6,685 bases of DNA. Source: Ktedonobacterales bacterium (GTDB lineage: Bacteria > Chloroflexota > Ktedonobacteria > Ktedonobacterales > JACDGC01). The stretch lies in contig JACDGC010000219.1 of NCBI GenBank assembly GCA_013815535.1, positions 1 to 6,685 on the forward strand, read 5' to 3'. Position numbers and translations under genes: made by a program. This document shows positions 1 to 6,208 of the stretch, piece after piece. Numbering within the stretch: the first letter of the stretch is position 1; every line of letters begins with the position of its first letter. Below the pieces are notes generated by a model. It was given only the letters and a program-made list of their open reading frames with translations. It did not search any database and was not told where the DNA came from.

Positions 1-29
1 AAAATCAGGAAATGTGAAGCATTACGACG

Positions 30-1598
30 ATGGATCGCATCAAAGCACAGCTCTTCACCAGCCAGGTGGGGTATCTCGTCCTGGTGATGGTCACCCTCAT
101 CCCCAGGCTGGCGCTGGCACACTCGCTCGACCTCATCACCGATGAGGGCGTGTACATCCCGAACGGGCGCAAAGATGTCCTGCTCTTACTCCATGGCGCT
201 CTGTTGAATCATCATTGGCTCGATAATCTTGAGGCCCCTGCTTACCCCAAAATATGGATGGGCTTTGGCTCGTTCATCGGTCAATGGCTCTGGGGGAATG
301 CGGGCATCCTGTGGGGGGCCAGGCTAGCGGGCATCGCGCTGTGCGCGGCAAGCATCGTGGTCATGGTGCACTTGGCCCGCCCGATCGTTGGAACGGCGGG
401 GGCATATCTTGGCGGCATCTTCTTGGCGCTGAGCCCCTGGCTCACCTATTTTTCGAGCCTGGCTTACTTAGATATGTATATGGTGAATTTCGCGGCCATC
501 GCCATTCTCCTCACTTGGCACGCTGTGCGGAAGCCGCCGTTGTTTCTGCTGGTGGGGGCCTTGCTTGGCTTCGCGATGGCATCGAAATATACCGCCATCG
601 CGGCAGTCGTGCCGATTGTGGGCTACATCTGCTATCGTCACTTTCGCTATGGTGCCACATTTCAGCGAGGGATGCTGCTCGCCACCTGTGGCGTTTTTGG
701 CGGGGTATTCTTCCTGGCCGATCCCGCGCTTTGGGGCAATCCCCCCGTGCGCTTCGTGCAAAGCTTTGGCTTCCAGTTCGTCCATGCCCACATCGGGCAC
801 ACGGTCTTTTGGTTTGGTCAGACGTGGGAACACGTTCCGCTGGGCCTGGGTCTGCTCATGGTTGTGGCGAAAATCAGCCTGTTCATCATCATCCCCGCAG
901 GTGGCTTTCTGGCCCTTTATAGCGCAAGGGCAGCGCTGCGGCGTTGGCCTGCCGACCAACATGCCTTTTTGTTCTGCTGGGTGGTGGGGCTGTCCGCCCC
1001 CCTCAGTCTGTTGACCATCATCGTCGGCACCCATTATCTGTTGCCACTTGCGCCAGCCATCGCCTTCACGGCTGCGCGTGGTTTGGTCCTCGCTGTGCGA
1101 CAATCCGCCATCTTTGTGCACAATCAGTCTGAGCAGCGGCGGTGGGGCACGGTCTCTGTCAAGAAAACCGCTGCCATTGGCCTGCTCATCGTCGCGCTGG
1201 TGGCCATCCTCCCCAGTGCTGCCGCTTTGGTGACCGTGAATCAGGGGGAAGGCTACACCAGCGAGTGGTTGCCCGGCGAAAATGGCGCATTGCAAGTGGC
1301 CTATCCTGCGTACCTGGACGCGCTGGTGTGGGTGGCGCGCCACACGCATGGTCCTGTGAAGGTGGCCCTCATCGCGCTCCCCTATACGCTTGATTACTGG
1401 CGGCAGTTCCGGGCGCATGCTGCCCCTGCGCGCGTGACCTTGCTTATCGGCAGCCCCGACAACATCCCCCCAGCGGATTTTGTCATTTGGCCAATGCATC
1501 TGGTGCAACGGCACTTTCCCATTCCCCTGGGTTGGCGGCACCATATCGCGGCGACCATCACCGGCGGCAGCACCACATATTGCTACATCCTCACGTAG
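30..1598 (+). CDS. GT39-like (GT-C fold) membrane glycosyltransferase
   Basis: This 522-residue polytopic membrane protein resembles the dolichyl-phosphate-mannose-type GT39/ArnT superfamily. That family moves a sugar from a polyprenyl-phosphate donor to a protein, lipid or glycan on the outer face of the membrane. A first membrane segment (about residues 14-31) is followed by the loop motif TDEGVYIPNG (37-46), where Asp38-Glu39 match the conserved acidic pair of the first extracytoplasmic loop. EAPAYPKIWMGF (68-79) sits where relatives usually have an HPPL-K motif. Further hydrophobic segments lie at about 96-116, 121-137, 150-164, 170-203, 215-232, 270-298, 312-347 and 381-401. GTHYLLPLAPA (333-343) matches the usual 'RYLLPLLPA' stretch. 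The last 120 residues look soluble and extracytoplasmic. ATG 30 is the first in-frame Met after an in-frame TGA (15-17). No good Shine-Dalgarno precedes it; AGGA at 7-10 is distant. Donor and acceptor cannot be told from sequence. Confidence 0.75.
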   Translation: MDRIKAQLFTSQVGYLVLVMVTLIPRLALAHSLDLITDEGVYIPNGRKDVLLLLHGALLNHHWLDNLEAPAYPKIWMGFGSFIGQWLWGNAGILWGARLAGIALCAASIVVMVHLARPIVGTAGAYLGGIFLALSPWLTYFSSLAYLDMYMVNFAAIAILLTWHAVRKPPLFLLVGALLGFAMASKYTAIAAVVPIVGYICYRHFRYGATFQRGMLLATCGVFGGVFFLADPALWGNPPVRFVQSFGFQFVHAHIGHTVFWFGQTWEHVPLGLGLLMVVAKISLFIIIPAGGFLALYSARAALRRWPADQHAFLFCWVVGLSAPLSLLTIIVGTHYLLPLAPAIAFTAARGLVLAVRQSAIFVHNQSEQRRWGTVSVKKTAAIGLLIVALVAILPSAAALVTVNQGEGYTSEWLPGENGALQVAYPAYLDALVWVARHTHGPVKVALIALPYTLDYWRQFRAHAAPARVTLLIGSPDNIPPADFVIWPMHLVQRHFPIPLGWRHHIAATITGGSTTYCYILT

Positions 1599-1655
1599 GC
1601 CGCCCGTGCCGTTGTGACGTCACCGCTAACGCGTTTTTCTCTGGGCATGGCCGAA

Positions 1656-1700
1656 AACAAGGCGGCAGGCATCATTTCAGATGATGCCTGCCGCCTTGTT
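1656..1700. terminator. 20-bp perfect stem-loop, probable terminator between convergent genes
   Basis: The arms 1656-1675 and 1681-1700 are exact reverse complements, enclosing the 5-nt loop TTCAG. It lies 57 bp after the glycosyltransferase stop and 88 bp after the LysM-CHAP stop. Read on the minus strand, the stem runs into TTGTTTTC, a fair U-rich tail, so intrinsic termination is best supported for the LysM-CHAP transcript. On the plus strand the stem is followed by GCGGGGG rather than a U-tract, so termination of the glycosyltransferase transcript there is less certain. Confidence 0.7.
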
Positions 1701-1731
1701 GCGGGGGATGGTGGATTAGGGTGTGTGACGC

Positions 1732-1751
1732 GGGCGCTTGAGTGAGCGCCC
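1732..1751. repeat. short 7-bp inverted repeat (hairpin) in the convergent gap
   Basis: GGGCGCT (1732-1738) and AGCGCCC (1745-1751) are perfectly complementary around the 6-nt loop TGAGTG. There is no U-rich tract on either side, so this is not a typical intrinsic terminator by itself. It sits between the LysM-CHAP stop and the stronger 20-bp stem-loop, so it could help stabilise the 3' end of that transcript. It could also be chance in GC-rich DNA. Confidence 0.4.
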
Positions 1752-1788
1752 AACAGATGACGCACGAACGGAACGCGGCTTGGCGCGT

Positions 1789-2523
1789 CTAGGGATAGAC
1801 GTACAGGGTGCGTGGTGCATCATTGCGAATGTAGCGATAGATGACGTGCCCATAGCCACCCTGTGCCCCACCGTGGCCATAGCGGTTATAGTATGTCGTA
1901 TTCATCTCAGAGCTGAGGATGTAACGCCCATCAGCGCTGATGGCGACGACCACCCCCCAGTGCCCCTCGCTGGCTGCACCCTGCTCACCGGGGGCGAACC
2001 AGATGACCGCGCCAACCTTTGGCGTCGTGTGTTTGGGCAATGACCAGATGTCCCAGGTGGGATGCAAGGCGCGGGGCCACCAATCGCAGCCACCAAACGT
2101 GGTTGGCACGCGTGGGTAGTGCGCGCTCGCGATGCGATAATCACCTGAATAGCAGCCAGGCGGGGTTGCGTCGGTGTTGAGCGTGCCGCTGGGCCAATAA
2201 TTCCCGCTCTGGCAGGGTTGGCCACGCAACGCGGTGGCTATGCTGGTGCGTGGATAAGCGGCGTTGGCCGTTTTGCACACCTGCACCGTGGCGGTGGTGG
2301 GCAGCATGCGTGAGCCCGAGAACGCAATAATCTGGTTATCCTGCGCCAAGCGCGCAACAGAGGTGCCGAAATGCGCGGCCACCGAGGCGGCGGTGTCACC
2401 AAGTTGCACGGCATAGGGGGAACAGGTGGTGCCCCCTGCGGCGAAAACGGGGGAACCATTGCCCAGCGCCAACAGGCCGCCGAGCGCAAAGAAAACAGCA
2501 AGCAAGCGCTTACTAAAAGCCAT
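1789..2523 (-). CDS. Secreted LysM-CHAP cell-wall amidase/endopeptidase
   Basis: This 244-residue exported protein probably binds and cuts peptidoglycan. A signal peptide covers residues 1 to about 29: basic MAFSKR, a hydrophobic core, then PVFAAG with likely cleavage after an Ala near 28-29. A single LysM-like module (about 34-83, YAVQLGDTAASVAAHFGTS) is bracketed by Cys34 and Cys83. The CHAP domain (about 120-244) shows the expected catalytic set: Cys146 in GGCDWW, His188 in GHWGVVV and Glu206 in SSEMN. CHAP domains act as N-acetylmuramoyl-L-alanine amidases or D,L-endopeptidases; which applies here is not visible. ATG 2523 was chosen because GGAGGA lies upstream and the signal peptide starts there. 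A frame extension to GTG 2553 would read through that Shine-Dalgarno. The gene is transcribed away from mcrBC and is probably a housekeeping remodelling enzyme rather than part of the restriction system. Confidence 0.87.
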   Translation of the reverse strand: MAFSKRLLAVFFALGGLLALGNGSPVFAAGGTTCSPYAVQLGDTAASVAAHFGTSVARLAQDNQIIAFSGSRMLPTTATVQVCKTANAAYPRTSIATALRGQPCQSGNYWPSGTLNTDATPPGCYSGDYRIASAHYPRVPTTFGGCDWWPRALHPTWDIWSLPKHTTPKVGAVIWFAPGEQGAASEGHWGVVVAISADGRYILSSEMNTTYYNRYGHGGAQGGYGHVIYRYIRNDAPRTLYVYP

Positions 2524-2535
2524 GACGATTCTATT

Positions 2536-2541
2536 TCCTCC
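2536..2541 (-). promoter_or_regulatory. Ribosome binding site of the LysM-CHAP gene
   Basis: On the minus strand GGAGGA precedes ATG 2523 by 12 nt. The spacing is a little long, but it is the only strong Shine-Dalgarno nearby and fixes the start at 2523 rather than the upstream in-frame GTG at 2553. Confidence 0.6.
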
Positions 2542-2685
2542 AACCAACAACACACCATCCCCGGTTCACCCATCGCTGGGCGGGTGACTCCTCACGCGCG
2601 CCGGAATTGCCGCGTGGGCGCTGCCACCCTTTCGCATCGCTGGTAGCTTTGACTGATTCGTGTTCACAACAGACGTGATCACGCC

Positions 2686-2694
2686 TGTATACCA
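2686..2694 (-). promoter_or_regulatory. Candidate extended -10 promoter of the LysM-CHAP gene
   Basis: The minus strand reads TGGTATACA: a TG-n extension followed by TATACA, 4 of 6 matches to the -10 consensus. No good -35 lies 16-18 nt upstream, which an extended -10 can tolerate. Transcription would begin near 2679 and give a leader of about 155 nt. The perfect 10-bp palindrome CGTGATCACG (2674-2683) lies over the predicted start and could be an operator. This rests on motif matching alone. Confidence 0.3.
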
Positions 2695-2819
2695 CGCGAT
2701 TCTCTTGCCATTATGTAAGGAATTTCGGCAACCAAGCAAGACGAAGGATAAATAGGCTAGTCGCTTGACAAATAATCAATGAGTGATTACCCAGGCGTGG
2801 TGGGGGATGCAAACGTCCT

Positions 2820-2872
2820 GGCAGATTGGCGCTGTGCCGCGTTCTATGGTACGATCTGCCTGAATTGGCGCT
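2820..2872 (+). repeat. Inverted and direct repeats around the mcrBC promoter
   Basis: GGCAGAT (2820-2826) and ATCTGCC (2854-2860) form a perfect 7-bp inverted repeat that encloses the candidate -35 and -10. The 9-mer ATTGGCGCT occurs at 2825-2833 and again at 2864-2872, once over the -35 and once over the predicted transcript start. Such placement is typical of operator half-sites, so autoregulation or regulation by an unseen repressor is possible. No regulator gene is in the window, and short repeats can be chance. Confidence 0.35.
2826..2855 (+). promoter_or_regulatory. Candidate promoter of the mcrBC operon
   Basis: TTGGCG (2826-2831, 4 of 6 to the -35 consensus) is followed after 18 nt by TACGAT (2850-2855, 4 of 6 to the -10). 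TGG directly before it forms a TG-n extended -10. Transcription would start near 2862, leaving a leader of about 31 nt before ATG 2893. The match is moderate and unproven. Confidence 0.4.
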
Positions 2873-2892
2873 CATGAAAGAATGTCGAGGAT

Positions 2893-3615
2893 ATGGGACC
2901 TTCCACAATAACCGCACCCTTGACCGGGGCGCGCCGTGCCGAGTTTGCCTTGCGTTTCCGTGAGTGCATCGCCAGCTATCCCTTCACCCCGCGCGGCGAG
3001 TGGTTGCTCACGGCTTATCCGCGTGAGCATGCCGATGCGCAGCGCCGCTATGATGCCTTGGTGGCGCTGGCGCAGCGCGACGCCGACATCACCGACGCAG
3101 CCATTGGTTGGCTGCTGCCCCACGCCGACACGCCCGCGAATCGCACGCGCGACGTGTGGCTTTCGCATGCCCCCACCACCGCCAGTGACCCGCGTGCCTG
3201 GTTGACGCAGAAAGGGTGGGTGCGCGCCGAGGAGTGGCCGCGTGTGGCGGCGGCCTTGCTGCGCTTCGTTCGTCAGGCGACGACCGATCCCGCCGCTCTC
3301 GTGCCCGCGTGCCAAGAATTTGCCGCCTTGCCGGATGTGCGGGGTTTCCAGATGGGCATGCTCGCACCCATCTTGCATGCCCTGCGCCCCACTGATTACT
3401 GCCTGCTCACCGGGGCGACGCGTGCCGTCATCCACCACCTGACCGGCCAACGCTTCACCGCGAAGTTGACCGATTTGCCCGCCGCGAATGCGGTGGCCTG
3501 GGCCATCATCGCGGAGGTGAGCGATCTCTTTGCCGACCCGCACGCGCCCGCGTTGCCACCCAGCGACCTGTTCGATTTCGTGTGCCAGTGGCTCATCACC
3601 GTGAAGCATTGGTAA
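2893..3615 (+). CDS. N-terminal (target-recognition side) part of McrB-like protein
   Basis: These 240 residues are soluble and mainly helical, with no nuclease or ATPase motif. The best family cue is the C-terminal half: GFQMGMLAPILHALRP (151-166), then LLTGATRAVIHHLTG (171-185), LTDLPAANA (192-200) and SDLFDFVCQWLITVKHW (224-240). As I recall, this pattern ends the N-terminal domain of AAA+ McrB homologues just before their PUA/EVE-like domain. In McrB proteins the region N-terminal to the GTPase recognises modified DNA, so a role in target recognition is inferred, not seen. ATG 2893 is the first in-frame Met after TGA 2875-2877. GAGG (2887-2890) is only 2 nt from it, an atypically short spacing. 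If the TAA is real, this fragment is made as a separate polypeptide. Confidence 0.68.
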   Translation: MGPSTITAPLTGARRAEFALRFRECIASYPFTPRGEWLLTAYPREHADAQRRYDALVALAQRDADITDAAIGWLLPHADTPANRTRDVWLSHAPTTASDPRAWLTQKGWVRAEEWPRVAAALLRFVRQATTDPAALVPACQEFAALPDVRGFQMGMLAPILHALRPTDYCLLTGATRAVIHHLTGQRFTAKLTDLPAANAVAWAIIAEVSDLFADPHAPALPPSDLFDFVCQWLITVKHW

Positions 3616-3656
3616 CCAACGGAGCCACGCACATGGCGGCTCGCGGTGACGGATGA
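3613..3656 (+). other. In-frame stop and re-initiation zone inside mcrB
   Basis: TAA at 3613-3615 ends the first part. GGAG (3621-3624) lies 8 nt before an ATG at 3633, an ideal Shine-Dalgarno arrangement, but that ATG is out of frame. It encodes only seven residues (MAARGDG) before TGA 3654-3656. The in-frame GTG 3646 that opens the long downstream frame lies inside this mini-ORF and has no Shine-Dalgarno of its own at normal distance. Ribosomes that finish at TAA could in principle restart here, but the layout looks more like decay than a designed junction. Confidence 0.5.
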
Positions 3657-4965
3657 TGACCGCTGGGCCACGTGGCGGCGCGAAGGATACGTCGCCCTCG
3701 ATGCCCCCTACGCGGGGGATGTGACCACGCTGACGGGCACGGAATACACTGCGCGCCGCGCGACGTTGCCCTCCCCAACCCGCGATGCCTTCACCCGTTT
3801 GTGGACGTTCGCGCACGACCCCCACGAGCGCGATAGCGTGCTGGTCAATCAGGGACGCACGCTGCTGGGGAGCGCCACCATCACGGGGCCATATTATTAT
3901 GTCGCGGGTGCGCACGATGCCCATCGCCTGCCTGTGCAGTGGGAGCGCCTGGGCACGTTTGAGTTGACGGGGACGGGCTGGCGCATGCCCTTGGCGAAGC
4001 TCACTCCTGCTGCCGCGTCGGCCCTGCTGGCAGCCCTGCCCGCCCCCGCAACCATGCCAGCGTCACCAAGCTTGCCCGCTGGCCTGCGCGAAGACCCCGC
4101 TGCTTATGCGGCCCGTTCACCCGCGCCACAACCGTATGACCTGGCGCGGTGCGCGGCGGAAACTGGCCTGGATTTGTCGCAAGTCGTCCGTTATGCCCAG
4201 GCCATCACGCGCAAGGGTCAGGCGATTTTGGCCGGCCCACCAGGGACGGGCAAGACCTACCTGGCCGAGCGCTTGGCGCGTGCCCTCAGCGCGGCTGGTG
4301 GCTTTTGGGAGATGGTGCAGTTCCACCCAGCCTATAGCTATGAAGACTTCATCCAGGGCATTCGGCCCCAGAGCACGCCAGACGGGCGGCTGAGCTATCC
4401 CTTGTTGCCGGGGCGCTTCCTGGATTTTTGCGCACGGGCCCAGATGCATGCTGGGCTGTGTCTGCTGGTGATCGACGAAATCAACCGTGCGAACCTGGCG
4501 AGCGTCTTTGGCGAGGTGATGGCTCTGTTGGAATACCGCGACCACGCGATCCCGCTGGCTGGGGGTGGCACCTTTGCCATCCCCAAGAATGTCGCCATCA
4601 TCGGCACGATGAACACAGCGGATCGCTCGATTGCCTTGGTGGATTATGCACTGCGGCGGCGCTTCGCCTTCATCGAACTGGGGCCAAATTACGAGACCTT
4701 GCGGCGCTTCCATGGCCGCGTGGGCTTCAGCGTGGCGGGCCTCATCAGCACGCTCCAGCGCCTCAACGCGGCCATCGGTGACCCACACTATGCGTTGGGC
4801 ATCAGCTATTTCCTGCGCGACGACTTGGCCACCACCCTGCCCGACATTTGGGCCATGGAGGTCGAACCCTATCTGGCGGAGCTCTTCTTCGACCGCCCGG
4901 CGGAAATGGAGGCATGGCGATGGCCCGCCATACGCGCCCGCGTGCTGCCCAAACCACGCGGCTGA
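3646..4965 (+). CDS. mcrB: McrB-like AAA+ GTPase with PUA/EVE-like N-terminal domain
   Basis: Counting from GTG 3646 (439 residues), residues 1 to about 120 form a PUA/EVE-like domain: WRREGYVALD (10-19), LVNQGRTLLGSATITGPYYY (66-85) and HRLPVQW (93-99). In related proteins such domains recognise modified bases. A linker rich in Ala and Pro (about 121-160) leads to the motor domain. There Walker A is GPPGTGKT (197-204), FHPAYSYEDFIQGIRP (226-241) is the McrB family stretch, Walker B is LLVIDEINRAN (273-283), and MNTADRS (322-328) is the McrB GTP-specificity signature. ALRRRF (335-340) supplies the trans-acting arginine region. McrB hexamers hydrolyse GTP, translocate DNA and activate McrC. 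All motor motifs are intact. The 3' end overlaps mcrC by 46 nt. The start is uncertain: GTG has no Shine-Dalgarno, and the domain seems to begin ten codons upstream, beyond the TAA. Confidence 0.88.
   Translation: MTDDDRWATWRREGYVALDAPYAGDVTTLTGTEYTARRATLPSPTRDAFTRLWTFAHDPHERDSVLVNQGRTLLGSATITGPYYYVAGAHDAHRLPVQWERLGTFELTGTGWRMPLAKLTPAAASALLAALPAPATMPASPSLPAGLREDPAAYAARSPAPQPYDLARCAAETGLDLSQVVRYAQAITRKGQAILAGPPGTGKTYLAERLARALSAAGGFWEMVQFHPAYSYEDFIQGIRPQSTPDGRLSYPLLPGRFLDFCARAQMHAGLCLLVIDEINRANLASVFGEVMALLEYRDHAIPLAGGGTFAIPKNVAIIGTMNTADRSIALVDYALRRRFAFIELGPNYETLRRFHGRVGFSVAGLISTLQRLNAAIGDPHYALGISYFLRDDLATTLPDIWAMEVEPYLAELFFDRPAEMEAWRWPAIRARVLPKPRG
4908..4912 (+). promoter_or_regulatory. Ribosome binding site of mcrC inside the end of mcrB
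   Basis: GGAGG lies 7 nt before ATG 4920, within the last 58 nt of the mcrB frame. It decides between ATG 4914, which is only 1 nt away, and ATG 4920. It suggests translational coupling of McrC to McrB. Confidence 0.7.
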
Positions 4966-6134
4966 CCCTGACCGAATACACGCCGCTGCTGCTGCCCAAG
5001 ACCGCCCTCACGCTGGCGCAGGGTGAGCGGCTGTGGCGCGACTTCTCCGCGCAGGTGCGCGTGGCTTTCCCTTCGCCGCAAACCGGCGATCAGTGGCAAT
5101 TGACCGCGCAGGGGTGGGTCGGCATCCTCCCGCTTGCGCCTGATCTGACGCTCGACTTGCTCCCGCGTGTGCCGCTCGATCAGCTTTTCACCATGTTGGA
5201 GGTCGCGTGGGATCTCGCCAGTTTTCGCTTCGCGGCGGAGCTGACCACCACTGCGGATGCTGTTGGGTTTTATGAGCGTCTGGTGCTGCTGTTGGCGCGG
5301 CGCACCATCGCCCTGGCGCGCACGGGCCTCTATCAACGCTATGAAGCCCAGGCTGGCACACCCCCAACCGTGCGGGGGCGACTGGATGTGGTGGCACTCA
5401 GCCGCCGCCCCTGGGTGGCGGATTTGCCCTGCACGTTTCACGAGCGCACCGCCGACAGCCCCGAAAATCGGGCGCTGCTTTGGACGTTGCACACCGCGTT
5501 GCACGAGGGCCACTGCACCGCGCGGACGTTGCCGACTGTGCGCGCCGCCTATCGCGCCCTGGCCCACAGCGTCACCTTGACGCCCACCACCGCCGAAGAC
5601 CTGGCCACCATCACCTATCATCGCCTGAACGGGGCGTATCGCCCGCTGCACGCGCTGTGTCGCTTCATCTTGCGCCACACCGGGCCAGCGGTGGGGGATG
5701 GCCCCGCGCCGACGCTGCCCTTTTTGGTCAACATGCCGCGCCTCTTCGAGCGTTTCGTTGTGGCTTGGCTGGCGGGGCATCTGCCAGCGGCGGTGGGCGT
5801 GCGCGCCCAGGTGCGCATCCCCCTCGATGGGGATGGGCTGGCCTTCGTGGCGGATGGCGTGCTGAGCGACCGCGTCACAGGGCAGTCCCTGGCCGTCTTC
5901 GACACGAAATATACGGCCACGCCTGATCCGGTGACGGATGACATCGCCCAGGTGGTTGCCTATGCGCGCGCGCTCGGCTGCCAGAATGCCTGGTTGATTT
6001 ATCCCCTTCCGCCTGATCGACCGCTTGACATCCAGGTTGGTGAAACGCGGGTGCGCTCCATCGGCTTTGCTCTAGCGGGCGACCTGGATGCGACGGGGGC
6101 AGCGGTCATGCGCGAGTTGCTGGACCACTCCTAA
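4920..6134 (+). CDS. mcrC: McrC-like PD-(D/E)XK nuclease subunit
   Basis: This 404-residue protein is the nuclease partner of the McrB GTPase and cleaves DNA once McrB has recognised modified sites and translocated. The N-terminal half (about 15-170) is the McrC interaction region, with the family-like VRGRLDV (151-157) and DSPENRALLW (179-188). The C-terminal nuclease domain shows NMPRLFERFV (271-280, Glu277), VADG (310-313, Asp312), VFDTKY (326-331, Asp328 and Lys330) and DIAQVVAYA (341-349, Gln344), the ordered residues of a PD-(D/E)XK site. All appear intact. The frame is open back to 4848, but ATG 4920 has GGAGG 7 nt upstream, and residues before it look like non-conserved read from the mcrB 3' end. 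The 46-nt overlap with mcrB implies one operon and coupled translation. The length is a little above the roughly 350 residues of E. coli McrC. Confidence 0.9.
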   Translation: MARHTRPRAAQTTRLTLTEYTPLLLPKTALTLAQGERLWRDFSAQVRVAFPSPQTGDQWQLTAQGWVGILPLAPDLTLDLLPRVPLDQLFTMLEVAWDLASFRFAAELTTTADAVGFYERLVLLLARRTIALARTGLYQRYEAQAGTPPTVRGRLDVVALSRRPWVADLPCTFHERTADSPENRALLWTLHTALHEGHCTARTLPTVRAAYRALAHSVTLTPTTAEDLATITYHRLNGAYRPLHALCRFILRHTGPAVGDGPAPTLPFLVNMPRLFERFVVAWLAGHLPAAVGVRAQVRIPLDGDGLAFVADGVLSDRVTGQSLAVFDTKYTATPDPVTDDIAQVVAYARALGCQNAWLIYPLPPDRPLDIQVGETRVRSIGFALAGDLDATGAAVMRELLDHS

Positions 6135-6208
6135 GCCGACTTGCTTCGCACTCGCCTTGGCTTCTTATAGGTTTATGTTGGGTGCCTCCTGCCGAAAAAA
6201 GGATAATG

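Larger units (their letters stand above)
2524..2892. other. Divergent intergenic region between LysM-CHAP and mcrBC
   Basis: No convincing gene lies in these 369 bp. On the minus side they hold the LysM-CHAP leader, with the palindrome CGTGATCACG (2674-2683) and a small hairpin (TCACCC 2566-2571 pairing with GGGTGA 2582-2587). The 9-mer CATCGCTGG occurs directly repeated at 2571-2579 and 2635-2643. The part from 2700 to 2800 is AT-richer than its surroundings, which suits a promoter region. On the plus side lies a candidate promoter just upstream of mcrBC. I looked for a c-di-AMP (ydaO-type) riboswitch, common before cell-wall hydrolase genes, and did not find its conserved segments. Confidence 0.6.
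2893..4965 (+). pseudogene. mcrB: mcrB-like gene interrupted by one in-frame TAA
   Basis: The open frames 2893-3615 and 3646-4965 lie in the same phase and are separated by TAA (3613-3615) plus ten sense codons. Read as one gene the locus is about 690 codons: an N-terminal helical domain, a PUA/EVE-like domain and an AAA+ GTPase. From memory of the family, this order occurs as one continuous protein in related McrB homologues. The codons after the stop read PTEPRTWRLA and continue into VTDDDRWATWRREGYVALD, which resembles the start of the PUA/EVE-like domain. The only usable in-frame start downstream, GTG 3646, would cut into that domain. One base change (for example from a Tyr codon, TAC or TAT) could create the TAA. 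The alternatives are a sequencing error, readthrough, or real two-subunit expression. Other genes in the window use TAG, TGA and TAA as stops, so code reassignment is unlikely. Confidence 0.62.

Noticed and set aside
468..1544. Antisense open frame (358 codons) opposite the glycosyltransferase
   Set aside because: The product is a Gln/His/Gly-rich shadow of the membrane protein. The plus strand has clear membrane segments and family motifs.
2524..2690. Possible c-di-AMP (ydaO-type) riboswitch ahead of the LysM-CHAP gene
   Set aside because: A short GGGTGAA-like string is present on the minus strand, but the other conserved segments of that riboswitch are absent.
2765..2793. Perfect TTGACA (-35) at 2765-2770
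   Set aside because: At 16-18 nt spacing the downstream bases (TTACCC, TACCCA) are a poor -10, so I did not call it as a promoter, although it could act with an activator.
3613..3615. Reassigned or recoded stop codon in mcrB
   Set aside because: Other genes here end in TAG, TGA and TAA, and no recoding structure is evident. A simple nonsense mutation or sequence error is more economical.
2872..3924. Long antisense open frame (350 codons) opposite the McrB region
   Set aside because: It mirrors a real gene in GC-rich DNA, has a low-complexity Gly/Arg/His-rich product without motifs, and spans the mcrB break without any sign of selection.
4848..4919. Upstream extension of mcrC to ATG 4848
   Set aside because: The added residues are Gly/Pro-rich read-out of the mcrB 3' end, and the GGAGG at 4908-4912 points to ATG 4920.
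4869..5780. Antisense open frame (303 codons) opposite mcrC
   Set aside because: The product is an Arg/Gln/Gly-rich shadow without domain motifs, and mcrC on the plus strand is unambiguous.
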